The notes below the pieces were generated by a model. The model was given only the letters and a program-made list of their open reading frames with translations, did no database searches and had not been told where the DNA came from. Below are positions 25,756 to 33,672 of a stretch of DNA of 64,000 bases, piece by piece. Each line of letters starts with the position of its first letter. The first letter of the stretch is position 1. A program made the translations under genes and the position numbers. Source of the stretch: an uncultured Sphingomonadaceae bacterium (lineage in GTDB: Bacteria; Pseudomonadota; Alphaproteobacteria; Sphingomonadales; Sphingomonadaceae); the NCBI GenBank assembly GCA_947497455.1, contig CANMGU010000001.1, positions 744,001 through 808,000 on the forward strand, written 5' to 3'.

Positions 25756-26426
25756 GCCGAGGGCGATCAGGGCATAAAGAGCGCGTAAAGACCGCAAAAG
25801 GCCGAAAAATCGGTTCGACCCGCTGGTTGGAGCGACAGCTTAACGATCCTTATGTGAAAAAGGCGAAAGCAGACGGCTATCGGTCTCGTGCGGCTTATAA
25901 AATTCTAGAATTGGATGAGCGGTTCAAATTTGTCCGCAAGGCCAAGGCCGTTGTTGATCTGGGAATTGCTCCGGGTGGTTGGGCGCAGGTCATTCGGAAG
26001 TTCGTACCTCAAGCCAAAATTGTCGGTATTGATCTGCTGCCGGTTGATCCGATTGACGGCGTGACCATTTTTGAAATGGATTTCATGGACGACAGCGCAC
26101 CTGATCAGTTGATGGATGCGCTGGGCTGTGCCCCCGATCTGGTCTTGTCTGACATGGCTGCGAATACTGTTGGGCATCAGCAAACCGACCATCTGCGCAC
26201 CATGGGTCTGGTTGAAGCAGGCGCTTATTTTGCGATCGAAAACCTGCAGGAAGGTGGGGCGTTTGTCGCCAAAGTGTTGGCTGGCGGAACGGATAATGAA
26301 TTGCTGACAATGCTCAAGCAGCATTTCAAGACTGTGAAACATGCCAAGCCGCCCGCCAGTCGCAAAGGTTCGTCCGAATGGTATGTGGTTGCACAGGGGT
26401 TTAAAGGGCGGTCAGAAGAGTCCTGA
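25752..26426 (+). CDS. rlmE: 23S rRNA 2'-O-ribose U2552 methyltransferase RlmE
   Basis: A 224-residue methyltransferase of the FtsJ/RrmJ type. The catalytic K-D-K-E residues fit Lys in YRSRAAYKILELDE, Asp in LVLSDMAANTVG, Lys in FVAKVLAGG and Glu in KGSSEWYVV. The SAM-binding motif is VVDLGIAPGGWAQV. It methylates U2552 of 23S rRNA during late large-subunit assembly. It is coupled to ppx by an ATGA overlap, a pairing seen in other sphingomonads. Confidence 0.95.
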   Translation: MSRGRSGHKERVKTAKGRKIGSTRWLERQLNDPYVKKAKADGYRSRAAYKILELDERFKFVRKAKAVVDLGIAPGGWAQVIRKFVPQAKIVGIDLLPVDPIDGVTIFEMDFMDDSAPDQLMDALGCAPDLVLSDMAANTVGHQQTDHLRTMGLVEAGAYFAIENLQEGGAFVAKVLAGGTDNELLTMLKQHFKTVKHAKPPASRKGSSEWYVVAQGFKGRSEES

Positions 26427-26621
26427 ACCAGACGAAGTTGACAATGTGAACCATCCCCTTGGACCGTTTTGCAGGTTCGATACCATCCGAAAGTTCACAC
26501 AAATCACACGCGCTTGGAATCGAACTGCTTAACCGCGTTCAATATTCAAATCTGAGAAAGAGCCGCACGGATATTATCATCTGCTTGGCACTGTAGGAAA
26601 GGATGTCGGATGGAGTGGCGT

Positions 26622-27404
26622 CTATTTCGAACCTCGCGCCTTGGCGATCATTTCCTTCAACCCATCATAGCCAACGGCGCCAACTTCGGTTTGGTTGCCA
26701 ACAACAAAGGCTGGTGTGCCGGTAAACTGGAGTTTGCGAGCGACATCAATGTTGCGCTGGACTTCCTGCTGCGCTTCGGGCGAGGCTATGAATTTGCGCG
26801 CTGCGGCCATGTCGAGGCCGACCTCTTTCGCGGCACTCGCTATTGTCGATGGGGTGGGGCGACCGGTGGCAAACATGGTTTTGTGAAAGGCGTAATATTT
26901 GCCCTGCTTCGCGGCTGCCAGAGCCATCAGCGCGGCGTCATTGCTGGCTTCGCTCAGGATCGGCAACTCGCGGAAAACAACCTTGATATTTTTGTCCTCT
27001 TTCAGGACCCTGTCAATATCGGCGGTCGTCTGCTTGCAATAGGGGCAGGCGAAGTCGGAATATTCGACCACGATGATATCGCCATTGGGATTTCCGGCAA
27101 AGGCGGCGCCAGCAAAGGGTTCTTCGATGTCTGAGCGGACTTCATCGATCGCCGCTGTCTTCTGGCGATTTTGCAGTATCTCAACAGCTTCAGGAATGAT
27201 TTCGGGATTCTTGAGAATATAATCGCGAACAATGGCTTCGATGGCCGCCTGTTCCTTGCTGTCAATGCCCGCAGCAAATGCCGCTTTTGTTGCTTCATCG
27301 CTGGCCGAGGTGCCACTTGTCTGCATGAACCAGACAGCCGCTGCCGCTGCTATGGCCAAACCGCCACCTGCCATAATCATCCACTTCCTGTTACTATTTT
27401 CCAC
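26622..27404 (-). CDS. DsbA family thioredoxin-fold protein
   Basis: A 260-residue periplasmic thiol-disulfide protein. An N-terminal anchor (WMIMAGGGLAIAAAAAVWFM) is followed by a helical region and a DsbA-type thioredoxin domain with the active site FACPYCKQT and a cis-Pro segment FTGTPAFVVG. This resembles the alphaproteobacterial BdbD/ScsC-like group. It oxidises or isomerises disulfides in exported proteins. The M48 peptidase gene follows on the same strand after about 95 nt... upstream, suggesting a shared envelope-quality role. Confidence 0.92.
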   Translation of the reverse strand: MENSNRKWMIMAGGGLAIAAAAAVWFMQTSGTSASDEATKAAFAAGIDSKEQAAIEAIVRDYILKNPEIIPEAVEILQNRQKTAAIDEVRSDIEEPFAGAAFAGNPNGDIIVVEYSDFACPYCKQTTADIDRVLKEDKNIKVVFRELPILSEASNDAALMALAAAKQGKYYAFHKTMFATGRPTPSTIASAAKEVGLDMAAARKFIASPEAQQEVQRNIDVARKLQFTGTPAFVVGNQTEVGAVGYDGLKEMIAKARGSK

Positions 27405-27500
27405 ATTTCACCATCAAAAGGATTTCAGCTTCCTTGTAGAAGCTTCGTCCGCTTGTCCACAATTGTTACAGAAGTAGGGGTAAATTTGTCTGGGAGTATC

Positions 27501-28904
27501 TTAGCGGCGACGCCGGTCTGACCGCTCAAATTCGTTTTTCGCGATCAAGGAGATATCCTGCGCGCGTATCCATTCAGGTGTGTTTTCCTTGATTCCGGCC
27601 ATTGCGATCTGGGAGCTGCGAATGGCACTGCTATAATTACGCTGTAACAACGCGCTTTCGGCCGTTGCCAGCTGCGCCCGTGCTGTATCTCCCTGCTGCG
27701 AATAGACCACGCCCAATTGATACCATGCAAAGGGATTACGGTTGTCCTTGACGACAGCCGCCTTCAAAACTCGCTGCGCTTCTTCAAAATGGGCTTCATC
27801 CTCCGTCGCAATCAGAGCATGGCCAAATAGGCTGGCGATAAGCGGCTGGTTGTTGGTCAACCGCACGGCTTTACGCAGGGATGCAATCGCTTCTTCGGGT
27901 TTTCCGGATTCGAGCAATATCTGACCGTGCAGCTCCAGAAAATAGGGATCATTCGGACTGTCTTTCAGGAGATTATTGACCTCCAGCAGTGCGCGATCAG
28001 GATAGGCGCTTTTGTGCCATGCATAAGCCCGAGCATAGCGGGCCGGAACGCTTTGGTCATATTCAGGGAATTTGCGCAGAGTTGTTGCTGGCTCATTGGT
28101 AAAACCCAGCAGTTTAGCCTTCACACGTTGAAATCGTTCTTCAATTTTTGGATCAGGCGGTGTGTCCCAAGCCGCATCGGCCTGATAGACGTCACGGAGC
28201 AGGGTTACGCGTTCGCCAGATAGAGGGTGAGTTCGGCCGTAGCTGTCCTCTTGCGGAATCCCTAGGCGGAATTCATAATTTTGCAGTTTCTTGAAAAAAT
28301 CGATCGAGCCGCGGCCGGTAATGCCAGCCGCTGATAGATAACGTGCACCGGCGGAATCGGCGCTGCGTTCCTGTACCCTGCTAAAGGCCAGGAATTTGCC
28401 CGTAGCGGCTTGCTGGCCTGCTGCCAATATGCCGGCCCCAGCGTCACCCGCTCCGGCGGCAATGGCTGCCGCACCGAGGATCAAGCTGAGTATGGTGATG
28501 CCGGTCGCAGTTTTGATACCTTCATCGAAACGGATGATATGGCCGCCGGTAATATGACCAAGCTCATGCGCCATGATACCTTGGATTTCAACGGCGGTAT
28601 CCGCCGCTGCAATCGTGCCGGAATAGAAAAACATGCGTTGTCCGCCAGCGACAAAGGCATTGATCTGACTGCTGTTGATCAGGATGACCTCGACATCTTT
28701 GGCATCCAGTTCAGACACGGCGACCAGGGGTGCGACCATATCGCTGAACAATGCCTCGGTCTCGGCATCACGAAGTACTGACTGGGCGGCCACTGGTTGT
28801 ACGGTGATCGCAATCATCGCGAGCAAAGCAGTAAATAGCTGGCCAATGCGAGACAGCGACAAGCGCGCGAAAGGCTGATGTCTAGTGTTGTTCAGCGATG
28901 ACAT
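27501..28904 (-). CDS. M48 family metallopeptidase with TPR region (BepA-like)
   Basis: A 467-residue periplasmic zinc protease. The signal peptide is followed by the HExxH motif in IMAHELGHITGGHI, a third ligand in the ERSADSAGARYL region, and TPR-like repeats in the C-terminal third (EEAIASLRKAVRL, then WYQLGVVYSQQGDTARAQ). This is the layout of BepA/YfgC, which degrades misassembled LPS-transport and outer-membrane proteins. The start at 28904 is chosen over 29003 because an AGAGGA ribosome-binding site precedes it. The DsbA-like gene lies about 95 nt downstream. Confidence 0.92.
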   Translation of the reverse strand: MSSLNNTRHQPFARLSLSRIGQLFTALLAMIAITVQPVAAQSVLRDAETEALFSDMVAPLVAVSELDAKDVEVILINSSQINAFVAGGQRMFFYSGTIAAADTAVEIQGIMAHELGHITGGHIIRFDEGIKTATGITILSLILGAAAIAAGAGDAGAGILAAGQQAATGKFLAFSRVQERSADSAGARYLSAAGITGRGSIDFFKKLQNYEFRLGIPQEDSYGRTHPLSGERVTLLRDVYQADAAWDTPPDPKIEERFQRVKAKLLGFTNEPATTLRKFPEYDQSVPARYARAYAWHKSAYPDRALLEVNNLLKDSPNDPYFLELHGQILLESGKPEEAIASLRKAVRLTNNQPLIASLFGHALIATEDEAHFEEAQRVLKAAVVKDNRNPFAWYQLGVVYSQQGDTARAQLATAESALLQRNYSSAIRSSQIAMAGIKENTPEWIRAQDISLIAKNEFERSDRRRR

Positions 28905-29079
28905 GAATTTCCTCTGGATGAAGGTCTGGCAAATATTGCATGCTATTAGCATAATCAGACTGAACCTGCGATGAAATCTGTCTATTCCTCCGTTAGCATT
29001 CATCTACCCGCGTTGCGAATATCTGGCAGTATCAAAGGAGGAGCGCCCCTGTTCGCGCAAAGGCGCTCCCGTTATTCTA

Positions 29080-31761
29080 TCAACCGAAGGTCCGTTGCCA
29101 CCATCCGCCCCGTGGAGCCTCAGCTTTCTCAGACACGGTTTCGCTTGCCGCGTCATCGTCCGCCTTTTTAGCAGCAGATTTTTTGGCCGCTGGTTTCTTG
29201 GCAGCTGGTTTAGCAGCAGATTTTTTGGCCGGTTTCTCTGTGGCATCTGCACTATCGGCATCAGCTTTCTTGGCCCTTGAGCGCGTTGCCTTTTTGGCTG
29301 CCGGTTTCGCCGCTTTTGCTTCACCAGTGGTGTCATCCGACGCCTCTGATGCCTCGGGTGCTGCTTTGGCTTTTCGAGGAGCACGGCGCCGTTTCGGTTT
29401 TTCCTCTGCATCGGCTGCAGCGGTTTCATCGTCGGCAACTTTATCTGACGCTGGAGCATCAGCTTTCTTGCGCGAACGGCTGGCCCGTTTTGGCTTCTCT
29501 TCAGGTTTGGAAGCTTCCTCTGCGGAGGTTTCGGCGTCTTCCTTGGCAGCTACCGCGTCGTCCGCAGCTTTGCGAGTGCGCCCGCCTCGAGACCGGCGCG
29601 TCTTTGGCTTCTCGCCTTCGTCGCTATGGTCAGCCGCTTCTGCTCCACTGCTATCTTGTGGTGCATCTGCAGTTGCTTTTTCAGTATTCTCACCATCCTT
29701 GCCTTCCGCTCGGTCGCCTCCACGTCCGCGCCGTCCGCGCCGTCTGCGCCGTTTGCGTGGGCGGTTTTCGGCTTCGTCGTCCTGCTCGGCTGGATCGATG
29801 ATCTCGTCATCATCCTCATCGACTATGGGCTCGAACTTGGGCACATTTTTCGGTGCTCCGCCGGAACCCTTGACTTCCATACGTGCGCCTTCGATTTCGC
29901 CATCGGGTGTAATCTGAACCGATACGCCATAGCGTTTCTCGATATCGTCAATCTCATGCCGCTTGCTGTTCAAGACGTAGATTGTCGCTTCCTGGCTTGC
30001 CGTGAGGGTAATCTCTCTGGCTTTGCCCTTGGCTGCTTCTTCCTCGATCAACCGCAGAGCTGAAAGCGCAGAAGAAGAGGCTGTTCGGACAAGACCGGTT
30101 CCTTCACAATGCGGACACACCTTGGTTGATGCTTCCAGCACACCTGTGCGCAAACGCTGGCGGCTCATCTCGAGCAGGCCAAAGCTGGAAATCCGGCCGA
30201 CCTGAATGCGTGCGCGGTCGTTCTTCAACGCATCGCGCATGGCCCGTTCAACTTTGCGAATATTGCCATGACGGTCCATGTCGATAAAATCGATAACCAC
30301 CAGACCAGCCATATCACGCAAGCGCAATTGGCGAGCAATTTCTGCAGCGGCTTCCAGATTGGTTTTGACCGCGGTGGCCTCAATACCATGTTCCCGCGTG
30401 GAACGGCCGGAGTTGATATCGATGGAGACCAAAGCTTCGGTTGGATTGATGACCAGATAACCACCCGATTTCAGCTGAACCTCGGGCTGATACATAGCCG
30501 AGAGCTGATCTTCCACGCCATAGCGCTGGAAGAGCGACACGGGATCGGCATAGCTTTTGACCCGCCGGCTATGGCTTGGCATCAGCAATTTCATGAAGTT
30601 CTTGGCCGCAGCATAGCCGTCTGCGCCTTCGACAAGAACTTCCTCGATCTCGCGATTGTAAATATCACGAATAGCCCGTTTGATGAGGTCGCTGTCGCTA
30701 TGGATTAATTTGGGAGCGACTGCACCCAGGGTATTCTCCCGAACCTCATCCCATAGCCGGGCGAGATAGTCGAAATCACGCTTGATCTCGGGTTTGGTGC
30801 GGGACAGTCCTGCCGTCCGAACAATGCAGCCCATGGTGTTGGGCAGTTTCAGGTCAGCAATAATCGATTTCAGTCGTTTACGATCGCCGGCATTGTTGAT
30901 CTTTCGGCTGATGCCACCGCCATGGGAGGTATTGGGCATAAGCACGCAATAGCGCCCGGCGAGGCTCAGATAGGTCGTGAGAGCAGCGCCTTTATTGCCG
31001 CGCTCTTCTTTGACGACCTGTACCAACACAACCTGACGGCGCTGAATAACGTCCTGAATCTTGTAGCGCTTGCGTAGCGCCATCCGTTTTTGTCGAGCCT
31101 GGTCGCTAGCTTTGGCTATATTTTTGCCACCACGTCCACCGCGTCCACGGTTGCGGCCCTTGCCGCGCCGGTTTCGGCCTTTTGCTTCCTTTTCGCCATC
31201 GCTGTCGTCAGAGCTATCTTCACTCTCGGCTTCTTCTGCGTTGTCATCATCGTCAGAATCGTCGTCTTCGTCACTGGCGTCATCATTTGCATCGTCATTG
31301 GCTTCTTCTGCCGGGACTTCACCCTCGGTCACATCAATCGTGTCGACGCTCTCGTCTTTTTCCACTTCAACCAGAGCCGTATCGAGCTCTTCGGTGGCTT
31401 CGCTGCGGACCATGTCCGCTGGTGCGTCTTCTTCCTCTTCTTCTTTTGCGCGCAGAGCCGCTTCCTCAGCGGCATGCTCTGCTTCTTCGGCGAGCAAACG
31501 TTCGCGATCTTCTTTTGGTATCTGGTAATAGTCGGGATGAATTTCGCTAAAGGCCAAAAACCCGTGACGATTGCCGCCATAGTCTACAAAAGCCGCTTGG
31601 AGCGAGGGTTCCACTCGCGTCACTTTTGCTAGATAAATATTGCCTTTTAGCTGTTTATGTTCCGAAGATTCAAAATCGAATTCCTCAATTTTGTTCCCTT
31701 TTACGACCGCCACCCGGGTTTCTTCCTGGTGGCGCGCGTCGATTAACATGCGCGTTGTCAT
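29080..31761 (-). CDS. rne: Ribonuclease E
   Basis: An 893-residue endoribonuclease, core of the RNA degradosome. The S1 domain at the N-terminus is interrupted by an insert (residues about 90-215) that is first strongly acidic and then basic (RNRRGKGRNRGRGGRGGK). The catalytic DNase-like region includes VSIDINSGRSTREHGIEATA and VVIDFIDMD, and the Zn-link CPHCEGTG follows. The C-terminal 300 residues are low-complexity Lys/Ala/Glu/Arg (PAAKKPAAKKSAAKK) and end with GGWWQRTFG, a typical alphaproteobacterial tail. The leader of about 500 nt may carry autoregulation, as in E. coli. Confidence 0.95.
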   Translation of the reverse strand: MTTRMLIDARHQEETRVAVVKGNKIEEFDFESSEHKQLKGNIYLAKVTRVEPSLQAAFVDYGGNRHGFLAFSEIHPDYYQIPKEDRERLLAEEAEHAAEEAALRAKEEEEEDAPADMVRSEATEELDTALVEVEKDESVDTIDVTEGEVPAEEANDDANDDASDEDDDSDDDDNAEEAESEDSSDDSDGEKEAKGRNRRGKGRNRGRGGRGGKNIAKASDQARQKRMALRKRYKIQDVIQRRQVVLVQVVKEERGNKGAALTTYLSLAGRYCVLMPNTSHGGGISRKINNAGDRKRLKSIIADLKLPNTMGCIVRTAGLSRTKPEIKRDFDYLARLWDEVRENTLGAVAPKLIHSDSDLIKRAIRDIYNREIEEVLVEGADGYAAAKNFMKLLMPSHSRRVKSYADPVSLFQRYGVEDQLSAMYQPEVQLKSGGYLVINPTEALVSIDINSGRSTREHGIEATAVKTNLEAAAEIARQLRLRDMAGLVVIDFIDMDRHGNIRKVERAMRDALKNDRARIQVGRISSFGLLEMSRQRLRTGVLEASTKVCPHCEGTGLVRTASSSALSALRLIEEEAAKGKAREITLTASQEATIYVLNSKRHEIDDIEKRYGVSVQITPDGEIEGARMEVKGSGGAPKNVPKFEPIVDEDDDEIIDPAEQDDEAENRPRKRRRRRGRRGRGGDRAEGKDGENTEKATADAPQDSSGAEAADHSDEGEKPKTRRSRGGRTRKAADDAVAAKEDAETSAEEASKPEEKPKRASRSRKKADAPASDKVADDETAAADAEEKPKRRRAPRKAKAAPEASEASDDTTGEAKAAKPAAKKATRSRAKKADADSADATEKPAKKSAAKPAAKKPAAKKSAAKKADDDAASETVSEKAEAPRGGWWQRTFG

Positions 31762-32294
31762 TCAATATACTCCTGGCATGGCGCGGCGGGAATGCTCCCG
31801 GCCGGGCCATGCAATATAAAAGGGACGACGTCTTCTTGCGCGCTGCCAAAACAGGGGGAGCGGGCGGCGTCATCCGGTTAAATTCAAATATCTCTGAAAA
31901 AAATGTGTCTGCGACAAATGCATGGCCCGGGCCGTTAGCCAGGGTCTTTCCGTCCATAGAAACGCTTCCCTGTGGAAGAGTTCCGGAGCCGGAGATGTCA
32001 TGCCTCATGTCGCTTCAACCTGTATATACTGGCTAAATACCAGCTTTATTTGTGCCGTTTTCGTCATTTTCGTCACAGCACGAGAAGAGTGCTAGCACCG
32101 CAATCGCAAATCGGCAACACAAACTATCACCGCAATGGACCGTCACGGTTTTCGCGCGATGAAAGTGGATCTAGCCTAATCCAATCATGGTAAATTTCCT
32201 GTTAACCATCTCAATTTACGGGAGATTACGCTTGCATGCTTAAGAGGGTCTTTACCGCGTTCTGTGGTGGAAAACCTTGGGTGATACAGCTGAT
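31762..32294. promoter_or_regulatory. Divergent regulatory region between rne and the amidase
   Basis: 533 bp without a convincing gene. Short frames in it have no recognisable product. It must hold the leftward rne promoter and leader and the rightward amidase promoter; a CtrA-like half site lies at 32212-32219. I do not see a riboswitch family that I can name. Confidence 0.6.
32212..32219 (+). promoter_or_regulatory. CtrA-like half site upstream of the amidase gene
   Basis: TTAACCAT, the known CtrA half-site consensus, 76 nt before the amidase start. CtrA controls cell-cycle and envelope genes in alphaproteobacteria. This is a motif match only; a single 8-mer can occur by chance. Confidence 0.4.
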
Positions 32295-33542
32295 ATGAGA
32301 TTTGACTGGACCAATATGGCAGGTGCATTGCATAAGGCCGCCATGCCGTTCGCTGCCATTTTAGCATCCTCGCTACTGACGTTAAATCCGGTAAATGCCG
32401 GCTCGGTCAGTCGTATTGATACCAGCGATGGGCAAATTACTGTCTCTTTTGATGGTCTGGTTGAGAGTGCATCGGCTTTCTCTCTGATCGGTCCGGACCG
32501 CATTGCGATCGATATCAAGGGTGGTAAGACCGGTGGTCGCGGAGGCAGCGCAACCGGCATGATTAAATCCGTGCGGCAAGGTCAATATGACCAGAATACA
32601 GCACGTATCGTCTTTGATCTGGCGGGGCCGGCGGTCATTACCGATGGTGCCTTCTCTGCTGATGGCAAGAGCCTGAGGCTGCGTCTGCAAACGGTTGGTG
32701 GCGCTGTCATCAACAGCGGGCGTAAATCCTTTCTCCCGCCAGCGCAGTTTCGTGCCGAGCCCCCCAAAAACACCTATAGTGTAAAGGTGCCGCTCGGTAA
32801 GCCTCGGGATGAGGTGGAGTTACCGAAAGTCCAAGGTCCCGACGACGATAGCCGACCGTTGGTCGTTATCGACGCAGGTCATGGCGGGCATGATCCCGGT
32901 GCCATATCGCCCCATGGCAGTCAGCGGGAAAAAAATATCACGCTCGCAATCTCGCGTGCGGTCCGCGATCAATTGCTAGCCAGCGGGCGGGTGCGTGTGG
33001 CGATGACCCGCGATACCGACAAATATCTGGTGCTCGAAGAGCGTTACGGCATCGCTCGACGTCTGGATGCCGATCTGTTCATATCAATCCACGCTGATTC
33101 CGCGGGCAATCAATCCGCTGCGGGAGCGACCGTTTACACCCTGTCGGAGGTGGCATCGGACCGAGAAGCTGCAAAACTTGCGGCGAGGGAAAACAGATCG
33201 AACATCATCAATGGTGTCAATCTGGGCGGCGCCAATCGCGATGTATCGTCCATTCTCATCGATCTTACCCAGCGTGAGACGATGAACGTGTCCGCTGATT
33301 TTGCCAAATTGCTGATCCGCGAAGGACAGCGAATGATAAAATTTCGGACAAATCCGCATCGGTTTGCATCGTTGGTGGTGTTGAAAGCGCCCGATACGCC
33401 GTCTGTTCTGTTTGAAAGCGGCTACCTGACCAACAAAGAAGATGTCGAGTTGTTGAGCTCGCGCGTAGGACAATCCAAGGTTGCGATCGGCATCGCCAAC
33501 GCTATCGAGGCCCATTTCGCCCGGAAGCTAGCACAGCGCTAA
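32295..33542 (+). CDS. amiC: N-acetylmuramoyl-L-alanine amidase with AMIN domain (AmiC-like)
   Basis: A 415-residue periplasmic zinc amidase. The N-terminal signal peptide is followed by an AMIN domain (about residues 45-130) that targets the division septum, and an Amidase_3 domain from VVIDAGHGGHDPGA. Zinc ligands are the His in AGHGG, a Glu in SQREKNITLA and the His in SIHADSAG; the catalytic Glu is in LFESGYLTN. It cleaves the bond between MurNAc and the stem peptide for daughter-cell separation. Earlier TTG at 32277 is possible. PBP1A follows after 130 nt. Confidence 0.94.
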   Translation: MRFDWTNMAGALHKAAMPFAAILASSLLTLNPVNAGSVSRIDTSDGQITVSFDGLVESASAFSLIGPDRIAIDIKGGKTGGRGGSATGMIKSVRQGQYDQNTARIVFDLAGPAVITDGAFSADGKSLRLRLQTVGGAVINSGRKSFLPPAQFRAEPPKNTYSVKVPLGKPRDEVELPKVQGPDDDSRPLVVIDAGHGGHDPGAISPHGSQREKNITLAISRAVRDQLLASGRVRVAMTRDTDKYLVLEERYGIARRLDADLFISIHADSAGNQSAAGATVYTLSEVASDREAAKLAARENRSNIINGVNLGGANRDVSSILIDLTQRETMNVSADFAKLLIREGQRMIKFRTNPHRFASLVVLKAPDTPSVLFESGYLTNKEDVELLSSRVGQSKVAIGIANAIEAHFARKLAQR

Positions 33543-33672
33543 TTGTGCGATCAATCTTTGCACCTATGTGCAGGCGCAGTTTTATCTGTGTTTCTCTGTC
33601 ATGCCAAAGCGAATAAATTTTTCGTCGATATTATCTGGAAAATGCCTCTGATAGTGCTAGATAGCGCAGGAT

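Noticed and set aside
29183-29917. A 244-residue rightward frame within the rne 3' region, and others at 31070-31632
   Set aside because: They are antisense shadows of the Lys/Ala- and Asp/Glu-rich parts of RNase E. Translations are Ala/Ser/Phe-rich low-complexity with no motif.
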